Shown here one piece after another: positions 1 through 7,912 of a stretch of DNA of 64,000 nt (within the stretch, counting starts at the first letter, position 1; each line of letters begins with the position of its first letter). This DNA is from Garcia nutans (taxonomy: Eukaryota; Streptophyta; Magnoliopsida; Malpighiales; Euphorbiaceae): the NCBI GenBank assembly GCA_947685225.1, contig CANTUV010000004.1, positions 14,229,001-14,293,000 of the forward strand, read 5' to 3'. The notes under the pieces are model-generated. The model was not told the origin of the DNA, ran no database searches, and saw only the letters and a program-made list of their open reading frames with translations. A program made the position numbers and the translations under genes.

Positions 1-1138
1 GAACAATGTGATATTTCATGTATTGTGACTCATGTGATGAGTAATGTGTTTGGTTATGTTTATATCAATAATGCTATATGTATAATGTGATGGAATAAAA
101 TGCCATTGTGATTGGCTATGGTAACTTATATGTGATATGAGGCCATTGTTATTGGCTATGATGAGAGTTGAGAATGGAAATGATAATTAAATAATACATG
201 ATTTGTGTGGCTAATGTGTTATTCCATTTTCAGAGTTTGTTGTTGGTGGCATGCCTAATAAGTGTAACAATCTCTTGAAGTTAGGTTGGATTGAATCCTT
301 GAAGCCTAATTGAGATGTTACCACCCTTGAAGCTAGGTTGGGTTGGTTCTTGAAGCCAAGTTGGGTTGATGCTTAGCATGCTTTGCTCCCCTTGAAGCTT
401 GGTTGAACCTAATCCTTGAAGCCTAGTTGGGTTTATGATATTGATAAAGTGATGATAAAACCAAAACATTAACTCTGAAAATTGAATGGCATATTAGTGT
501 GTTTTGGGCCCATGCTTGTCTTTGTTTAGTGTTGAAATATGATATGTCTATTTATGTAGAGTTATGAAATGTAAAGGTATGTTGTTAGCTTTGCATATAT
601 GATGTTACATGTATAATATGGATTGAGAATTGGCATTGCATTGCATTAAAGCATAACATTAGCATGAATTATCTTACTAAGCCGTTGGCTTAGCGCGATA
701 GTGTTTGATCGCGCAGGTAATAGGGTTGAACCCGAGAGCTCATCGAGACCGAGTGAGAATAGACAGTGAAGAGTTGATTTTGGGAACTTAAAGATCAGAG
801 GAGACTTGCCAATCATGTATAACTCTTTTATATTTTGTAAAGTAATGATTTTAATGTACATATGTGTATATTTGTAAATATGAAATTAAATGTTTTCATA
901 TATGTAAATATTTGATAAATTCCGCTGCGTAACAACTAAATGTATCTATATATATATCTATTTAGTTTTGTATTACAAGTTAACTACTTATCTTTCTATA
1001 ATGTATACAATTGAAAAATTATGGTATCATTTAAAATGTTTTGAATGTTAAAAAAATCTGTAGCATCTCTATGTTTAGTGCATGTATACTACATTGTGGT
1101 GTTTGTAGTGTGCATGTATTGAATGTAGGGGTGTTACA
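1..1138 (+). repeat. 3' part of a gypsy-type LTR (cut by the window edge)
   Basis: The segment ends in GGGGTGTTACA at 1138, the same terminus as the other gypsy-type LTRs here. It also shares their internal landmarks: the phrase around CATGCTTGTCTTTG, the paired stem-loop at 677-714 (CTAAGCCgttGGCTTAG, then GCGCGAT/ATCGCGC) and the AAGATCAGAG segment near 795. Imperfect repeats built on CTTGAAGCC-AGTTGGG lie at about 275-430, the cassette also seen in LTRs F and C. The start lies left of the window, so I cannot tell a solo LTR from part of a full element. No coding sequence is present. Confidence 0.8.
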
Positions 1139-2738
1139 TTGCTAATTCATTCACATCAACTATTGTCTGAACCGCTGGCGCCGTTGCCTACAACCAGAAG
1201 AAATATAAATTTTATTTTATTAGAACATATCAATAATTTTGCTTATGCTTCTCATCACATACGAACTAATTGCTACTCGAATAGCTCAATGCAACAACTA
1301 AAAGTCTTAAAAGATAATAATTAGTGATAATCAACAGGTATTCTAACAATATTTGATTATTTAAATGATGATTTTTTATAAAAAGAATAAGAAAGTTGAG
1401 CTAATTTACATAAATTAACTAAAATTAACTTGGTGCAGCTTTTGCTCCTCAATGACTTGTCTGCCTCTTTTACATTAATAATTCATTAAAAATGATAAGC
1501 AATCAGCATACATTACAGAAATGTTCTTATAGATTAAAAAATGTTCCTTACCTTTTCTTCAAGTTTAACCAATGACAAGCATAAGGATACATTTATCACT
1601 TTTCCATTTCAGTATTTATCCCTACTGCAAATTGGTAGTTGATCTAATTTTCTTAAGTAAAAATCAAATTATTGTTAGAAAAGAAGCTGCCAAATGAGAG
1701 AGAACCAGCAACCAACATTCATCAAACTAAAAATCAAGTTATTGTTAGAAAAGTTAGGAGAAATGATAAAGCTTATTTTCATTACAGTAGCCTGCAGATG
1801 AAATGTAAGTTTAATACTATTTAAACAGAAGACAATAATTTGGATGCCATAAAATCAAATCTGGATAATAGGACCATAAGCACATAAACTTAAAGAGTAT
1901 CAAGAACCATGATTAGCACAGCTTGGTCAAATTTTGAGTTCATGTTGTAAGATACACATATAGATGTAAGCATCCAAGGGGACAAAAGTCATTCGAGGAC
2001 TTGAAATATAATACATGTAGATAGGATGCAATTTGTAGAAGAAGTTATGATTCCCCAAGATTGGGAAAAGAAAGTCATATCATATCACGGAATATCAGAG
2101 TATTCCTGAAACATGAATAAAAGTAGATCCATTAGATTTAAATCTATACATTGGCAATTTTCATTATAGATATCTTTTGAATTCTGTATTTATGAATTGT
2201 TTTATGCAGTCCTCGTTTCATTATTTTCAGATACCTTGTATACTTAGTAAATCATTATATTCGAGTCAATGAGATTCACTGTTTTTAACTTTGGAGATGT
2301 AGTTTTTATTTATCAGCTATTGATGCTCTTATTTGAGTAAACACATTAAGATTTTAAGAATCAGCAACTATAAATGATAATGATATATTACATGGAGATT
2401 GAAGATGTTAATGTATTTATCCTGGTTATACAGTCAATCAATGGTAACATTCGGATGTTTAGTAGTTATACTGACACCATCAACTGACTAACAATCATCT
2501 AATTGCTCAGTAAGTGGAATGTGCAAGTTATTTGAGTACATGTAAACATTCCTGATAAATTGCATATATGATTAGTGGATCAACCACATATAGACCTATA
2601 GAATTTAATATAAAACTCAAGTTGAAACACAATAGGGAAGAAGGTACAGAAGCAGAATGAACATGATGTGAGAAGTGGATTAATCTCGTTGGCATAATTG
2701 AAAAGTTGGCTAGTTATTCCTAAAAAAACTTACAATAC
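1139..2738. other. Non-coding stretch left of the captured exons
   Basis: No ORF with recognisable homology is seen. A possible terminal exon on the minus strand at 1187-1139 follows a good acceptor (pyrimidine-rich tract then TTGTAG) and would read ATAPAVQTIVDVNELA before the LTR cuts it off. I do not recognise it. A 12-base stretch at 1552-1563 reads LEEK before GTAAGG, which would fit the residues following the myosin exon, but it lacks an acceptor. The rest is AT-rich intron-like sequence. Confidence 0.5.
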
Positions 2739-2878
2739 CTTTGGACATTCTGTTGCAACTGAGAACACTTCTCTTCCGTATCTATCAACTTCTTGATAGT
2801 ATCATTACTATCCTTTTGAGCCTTGATAAGCTCATGCTCTAGCGCTAAGTTCTTCTTTTCCAAAGAATCCAAGGAACT
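2739..2878 (-). pseudogene. Captured exon of a probable plant myosin XI tail
   Basis: One 140-nt exon (46 codons plus two bases) is bounded by TTTGACAG at its start and a GTATTG donor at its end. It encodes a highly charged coiled-coil segment beginning SSLDSLEKKNLALE and ending EKCSQLQQNVQ. The EKxxQLQxxVQ pattern is typical of the coiled coil before the globular tail of plant class XI myosins. The motor, IQ and globular-tail regions are absent. It starts in phase 0, so it could be spliced in frame to the preceding RFC3 exon ending at 3337. Another coiled-coil protein is possible; the identification rests on pattern memory only. Confidence 0.65.
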
Positions 2879-3336
2879 CTGTCAAAGCAAGAAAAAAGAG
2901 AAAAACAAAAAGGTTAAGGAAGAGGCAGGATGATTTTCCACAGATCAACCATTATTAAATCAATCAAGAGTGACAAAAATATTAACCAAAACTGTTAAAT
3001 TCATGAAAAAACACCCTAAATGAATCTGGAAGATGAAACAATAGTACCACTAAATTCAATAACCTTTAAATTTACTAGCTTTTAGATCCACATTTAAATA
3101 AAAATATTGATCCTGGCAACTGTACTCAAGAATGAAGACCTAGAAAGTATAATGATATCTGCATTGTTTACTTCAAGAAACCAACAGAAATTAGTTGGTT
3201 ATTTGAAGTGTAATACTATAAACAGGTAGGAAAATTGCTATCTACTCCTTCACATATATATGAATCCTTGTCCCACTTTTATCCAAAAGTGTTTAACAGC
3301 AGCACCTCTTTATTAATCAAAATTATATGAACTTAC

Positions 3337-3980
3337 ATAATATGCTGCCCAATGAGCGACCTCATGCTTTAATTCCTCATCCAATTTCTTCAATAATTCA
3401 TAAAGCAGCCTCTGAGGTAGGACCAAAAACAATGTTCAATATTAAAAGTGCAAATGGAAGATGCAGAAAACTAAATTAAAAGGGACCTTTACCTTCAAAA
3501 TAATCTCTGGAGGAATACAATTAATTAGCAGTTCATAAAATTTCCCCCGAACCTGAAAAAGCCTAACCACATGGAGCACTTGCTAGATCAGAAAGTTTGA
3601 ATACAGAAGTAGAAAGGTTAAAATTATTATTTTTCCTATCAGACATTAAAAGATATCAGATGGATAAGAACCATACTTCTTAGGACTCTGCTCCCTCATT
3701 ATGTCAGCAGCTACTTCAGAAACATATTCCTCCCAATCCATGGGAGGTATTGCTTGATTACTTGTAAAAGGATACCTAAAGCCAAGGGCAGCACAAGGGA
3801 AGGAAACCTTAATAAGAACCCATGAAACTATATCATCCAGCTCTACATCAAGGAACAAAGATGAAGAAACACCCCAAAAATCAATAAGAGATGTTTGGTA
3901 CTTAACTGTTGAACATTACAAGTCTCAAATGGAAGCTGTAACCCTTCTTTCTTCCCAATGAACTCCAATGCCTTGACAAT
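3337..3980 (-). pseudogene. RFC3: Captured 3' exons of replication factor C subunit 3
   Basis: Four consecutive exons run on the minus strand: 3980-3907, 3775-3677, 3562-3493 and 3411-3337. Their phases agree with each other and they have usable GT-AG sites. They encode the C-terminal collar region of the RFC3 clamp-loader subunit, including AIPPMDWEEYVSEVAADIM, then LFQVRGKFYELLINCIPP and YELLKKLDEELKHEVAHWAA. The whole AAA+ ATPase part (Walker A and B, sensor) and the last residues are missing. In the first exon the text jumps from ...KKEGLQLP straight to FETCNVQQ; family members carry about twenty residues between these, so there is an in-frame internal deletion. The fragment cannot make a working clamp loader. 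Confidence 0.88.
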
Positions 3981-4589
3981 CTGGTGAAGCAAATATGAAA
4001 TAACAGTGACAATCTCAGTTGGGCCTTAAATCTTAAAATATTTCATCCAACAATTCTACAAAATATAGGACATCAAGTAAAGGGGATGGATTAAAATGGT
4101 AATGCATCTAATGCAAAATAAAAGTATGTACTCAATCCAATGCTATTCTGGCCTGAAAGAAGAGAAAAACTTTTATCTCATGAATTAACATTATTAGCCA
4201 ATAGTTTCTCCACTTAACTGCACTTTTCATCCAGAAAAAGTATCAATGTTTAAGAAGACAACAAAACATACTTAATAAGACACACCCTAAAATGATTGTG
4301 ATTGGTGGTATTATAGAATCATAGTTTTTCACTTGGATAGAAAAAGATTAACAAGCTGCTGAGACTGGACATCTCATTTCTGACGAACTGTATTTTCACA
4401 TATAAATAGTAGCAAGAAAGAATATTCACAATAAAGCGATTATAAAATGATATATAAATGGGATATGAAAAACAAATGTGTATTCTGACAAAAGATATGA
4501 AGGACCTATTCTTTTGTACACAAATTCAACCAATAAACAAGGAACCAAAGAATTGAGCAAGAGACAGAGGCCAAGCAGGGAAGTCCTAC

Positions 4590-4657
4590 CATGATGCCCC
4601 CAAATCCACCGGAAAACCAAACGAGTAATCAGTATGAATACGACCACCAAGTCTATC
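4590..4657 (-). pseudogene. Captured polyamine oxidase exon, out of order
   Basis: A 68-nt exon between TCTCAG and GTAGGA encodes DRLGGRIHTDYSFGFPVDLG followed by AS. This is the GRIHT and GAS segment of the FAD-binding N-terminal half of plant polyamine oxidases of the PAO2/3/4 (peroxisomal) type. It ends with TG, phase 2, and the exon that naturally follows it (5667-5554) begins with the G that completes Trp in GASWLHG. That exon is nevertheless located upstream on this strand, so the natural exon order is broken. Joined to the next local exon (RFC3 at 3980) the reading frame is lost. Confidence 0.85.
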
Positions 4658-4766
4658 CTGAGACTTCAAAGGTGTACATTCTTGTGTCTATTTTTTTCCC
4701 CACACTCGATAGAGATGCCACTAACATTTTAATAATTAAATAGGGAAATTTCAATATTTCACTTGC

Positions 4767-5667
4767 CTGATCCCACGTTTTCAGTGATATCATATCTGCA
4801 TCTACTGCAAACCAAGCTTCCATTCTACATATGTACCATTGCAACACTTCATATGCAAGTCCTTCTTGCCTGCAGAGACAGAAGTCACCAGAAGCACCAA
4901 AAGATAAATCTCAATTAAATCACATTTCAGGATCTTATGTATCACAATTTCTTCTTTTCCTCTACCTTAATTCTGGATGCTTGTGTAGCACATGATATAT
5001 TGCTTGGAGAATAGACATGTCATTTGAGTGTTCTTCTCTTACTGTATCCGTCTAAAGGAATCAACAAAGAACTCAGACTCAGTAATGAAACCAAGAAGAT
5101 TTCATTGCTAAAAACAATTCCATCCTATGATTTAAGATGAAGATACCTCTTTGAGAATTCTCTTGAATATATCTCCAACTTCTATAACCAGCTGTTGCGG
5201 AATTTGTCGTCCATCCATATCAAAAAGTTTATAACTGAAATACCCAACCCAGATCATAAAAAAACTTTAGATTAAATAAATAAGAGACCAATATTAATGT
5301 CTAATGTCTAATATATATATTATGCAAATTTGATCCAACAAGCAGAATGTCCAAGTTCTACTCAATCAATTAAACATCCAATACATAAGGATCACATATT
5401 ATTCAGATTTCTTCACTTAAACCATTCCAATCACGAATGAGATGAAAATGAAACTAGTGAAGTGTAAAAGCAACTAAGAGTTTGCCTTACTGTCAGATTC
5501 TCAAGTGCCACAGAGATAAGAAAAAACAAATAGAAAACCAGTAAATAAATTACCTCTCAAGATCATGGTCATACAATACAGAGTTGTCACCACTAGTCTG
5601 GTATAGTGTAAGCCCCAAAGAGCGTATGAGTGGAGCCAAAGGATTCTCATTGCAGACCCCATGTAGC
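4767..5667 (-). pseudogene. Captured polyamine oxidase exons (four, in order)
   Basis: Exons run 5667-5554, 5234-5147, 5051-4966 and 4869-4767, with matching phases. They encode a continuous stretch from LHGVCNENPLAPLIRSLGL through DNSVLYDHDLES, YKLFDMDG and HSNDMSILQA to EGLAYEVLQWYICRMEAWFA and SLKTWDQ. This is the substrate-domain start of plant FAD-dependent polyamine oxidases (PAO2/3/4 type), which oxidise spermine and spermidine in peroxisomes. The dinucleotide-binding N-terminus and the C-terminal half are absent. The last exon ends CAG then GCAAGT, a GC donor. An LSD1-type demethylase was considered, but the WLHG and YICRMEAWFA text fits polyamine oxidase better. Confidence 0.87.
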
Positions 5668-6199
5668 CTGAACAGTATTCAGCAAAGTCATATAATGAAG
5701 AATCTATTGATGGGTTATTTCACACTGGTAAATAAGAAGGCAATCTCACTCACAGACAGCACAAATGAGTAAAACTGTGAATACATTATAAAAAAACAGC
5801 AAAAAGAATCAAAGAATCAACAATAAAATAGCAAATGTGATGTCATAGTAGAAATACTCATCCTTAAATGGACTATGAGAGCATAACTACTTATTAGACA
5901 TGAGTTTAACATGGAAAAATTCAGATAATAAGTTTACTCCTCATGTATATGATACATCTAGAAAGTTTCTACAAGAGGATTCCTCTATATGACCATGAAT
6001 GTGCTCATCTGATCAGAGGTAGGGCAGTAGGGATTGTGCAGCAGCAAGCCCTGAAATACTTAATAAGACAGCTAATTATTTAAACCAAACTGAAACTAGA
6101 CTAGAAAAAACACACCCTAAAATGAGGAACATTTATAGATTGACTGAACCATTTAGAAAAATTTTACTGCTCTAATGACAAAAGAAAAACATTAAAATC

Positions 6200-6636
6200 C
6201 TGATAGAGGCGAAGAAGGCATAGATTTGCATCCAGACTGTACGTTTGTGACGAAACCTGATATAAAAAAAAAGCACATTTTAATCTTAACATTTCTAATA
6301 AACAGATTGATTGCAATTAGATTAAAAGAGGATGCATTAACTTCTCCAGTTGTTAAAACTATAGGAATTAAGATTTTATTAAATTCACTTTTAACTTTCT
6401 TTCCTTTTCTCAGCAACCAAACACCTAATACAGAAAGCTAACAGAAACAGCCTAAAGCAATTGCGAGCGACATTTAAATCACAGGGAGAGAAAAAGAAAG
6501 AGACCTGTTCGTTGACGTAATTTTTGAGATCTGGAAGGATATCTGGATTGTAAGGATTGACGGCTACGAGTTGCTCGACAGTGTAGGCGACTTGTTGCTG
6601 TTGCGCCCGCTTTTGAGACTCTCTGTCCCTTCCCAT
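6200..6636 (-). pseudogene. TIF3K1: 5' end of eIF3 subunit k, first two exons only
   Basis: Exon 1 (6636-6505, 44 codons) starts MGRDRESQKR and contains YTVEQLVAVNPYNPDILPD ending VNEQ; it is followed by a GT donor. Exon 2 (6256-6200) follows TATCAG and encodes VSSQTYSLDANLCLLRLYQ. This is the N-terminus of the translation initiation factor 3 k subunit, normally about 225-240 residues. After the CAG of exon 2 the sequence is GATTTT, so the expected GT donor is missing and the rest of the gene is absent. That point is a likely capture breakpoint. Sequence upstream of 6636 may be the native 5' flank and promoter, which could drive a chimeric transcript. Confidence 0.9.
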
Positions 6637-7337
6637 TTTTTGTGCTTTTGCTTCTAATGAATTCAACTCTTTTGCTAATCGATCTCACTCTTTTGCTGCA
6701 ACAGATAACTACACTTGAATGCTTCAAACTCGCTGAGGTTTTTAGGGTAATGCATTAAAGATAAAACACCTCTAAAAGACATATATGCTGCGATGGTGGG
6801 CGGAGATGAATGGTTGGTTACTGCAAAGAGGAGAAGAGAGGGAGCGGCACAAATAGGAGACAGTGAGGATTCTGAGATTGGGTTAGGCAGTACAACATTT
6901 GATACATGTGCCCTTTGAAACTACCCAAAAAAATAAAAATATTTATTTTTAAAGCAAAAAAAATTCAATTTTCTTTGTTAATTTTAAAAATATCATTTTT
7001 TCAAATATATATTTAATATATTAAAAATATACTTTATTTTTAAATAGACATAGATTATATATTTAGTATATCAAGTGCATATAAAAAAACAATATTTTTT
7101 TAAAAAAAATAAAAATTGTGTTATACAATATAGTTTCTTAAAAAAATAAGAATTATCTATATTTATATTTATTTTATTTTGAAGTTAAATTAAAAAATAT
7201 TTTAATTATTTATATGATGATAAATATTAGACAGTAAATTAGTATAATAAAATATAATTTTATACTATTAATAGGTTATACTATTAATTTTACTATTTTA
7301 ATTTACAAAACACAATTCATTATATTATTAGTACTAT
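6637..7337. other. eIF3k 5' flank and AT-rich filler
   Basis: 6637-6900 is mixed-composition sequence directly upstream of the eIF3k start and may be its captured 5' UTR and promoter. 6930-7337 is very AT-rich, with long A and T runs. No gene is seen. Confidence 0.5.
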
Positions 7338-7878
7338 TAGTACTGTTTATTGCTTACGGATTTAGCGACGAAACTTTGTGACGAACACAATCCGTCACAG
7401 ATTTATTATGGATTTGCAACCGATTTGCGACGACTTTCTCAAAATTCCTTCAACTTGTTATTTTGTCGCAAATGCGTTGCAGATCCATCGCAAATTTGCG
7501 ACGAAAATTATCCATTGCAGATTTCCGTCGCAAATGCCGAATATTTTTATAGTGAAATTTGCGACGGCAATAGACGGTAGCAGATTTCCGTTGCAAATTG
7601 TTTTTTTTGGTGTTTTCTACAACCAATCTGCAACGTAAAAAATTTTCGCCAAAAAATATACGCGGGTCTCTCTCCCGCCAAGTATCCGCGCCAACTTTTG
7701 CGACGAAATGATTTTCGTCGCGGATTTACTACGGATTTGCAACCGATTTGCGACCAATTTCTCAAAATTCCTCTAACTTGTCCTTCCGTCGCAAATCCAT
7801 CGCAGATCCGTAGCAAATTTGCGACGAAAACAAGTCCGTCACAGATATCCGTCGCAAATGCCGAATATTTTTGTAGTG
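7338..7878 (+). repeat. CACTA-like terminal repeats, two tandem copies
   Basis: Two related blocks of roughly 190-215 bp (about 7340-7554 and 7690-7878) share the same order of short motifs: GGATTTGCAACCGATTTGCGAC, then TCTCAAAATTCCT, GCAAATTTGCGACGAAAA and CGTCGCAAATGCCGAATATTTTT. They end in TATAGTG (7554) and TGTAGTG (7878). Dense GCGACG/CGTCGC subterminal motifs and a GTAGTG end are typical of CACTA (En/Spm, CMC) transposons. The outer copy touches LTR F sequence directly, consistent with an element end. Confidence 0.7.
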
Positions 7879-7912
7879 CATGTCACTGAGCTTGTCATAG
7901 TTTCTGTGTTGT
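7879..7912 (+). repeat. Left fragment of old LTR F
   Basis: Thirty-four bases match the internal repeat of the gypsy LTRs (GTCACTGAG-TTGTCATAG). They read directly on into 30915 onward once element A and one copy of its target duplication GTTGT (7908-7912) are removed. The part of this LTR left of 7879 is missing because the CACTA-like terminus abuts it. Confidence 0.75.

Larger units (their letters stand above)
1139..7878 (-). mobile_element. Putative gene-capturing DNA transposon (Pack-CACTA-like), left end not seen
   Basis: The minus strand contains exons, with flanking intron sequence, from four unrelated host genes: eIF3k, polyamine oxidase, RFC3 and probably myosin XI. All are in one orientation and none is complete. 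This is the hallmark of transduplication by Pack-MULE, Helitron or Pack-CACTA elements. The right edge is a CACTA-like terminus (...TTTTTGTAGTG at 7878) with GCGACG-rich subterminal repeats, abutting the middle of LTR F. No matching CACTACAAAAA terminus is visible between 1139 and 7337, so the left end may lie beyond the LTR at 1-1138. No transposase is seen. A Helitron origin is not excluded for the gene-fragment part. Confidence 0.55.

Noticed and set aside
1552..1563. Possible LEEK continuation of the myosin exon
   Set aside because: Only four codons, without a splice acceptor.
4590..5667. LSD1-type histone demethylase (LDL) as the source of the amine-oxidase exons
   Set aside because: WLHGV, DNSVLYDHDLES and YEVLQWYICRMEAWFA fit plant polyamine oxidase; no SWIRM or LDL-specific text is present.
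6226..6441. Plus-strand ORF of 71 residues over the eIF3k fragment
   Set aside because: Shadow of exon 2 and an intron of the minus-strand eIF3k fragment.
1139..6940. Helitron ends (TC... and hairpin-CTRR)
   Set aside because: No convincing hairpin plus CTRR end could be picked out by eye; left open rather than reported.
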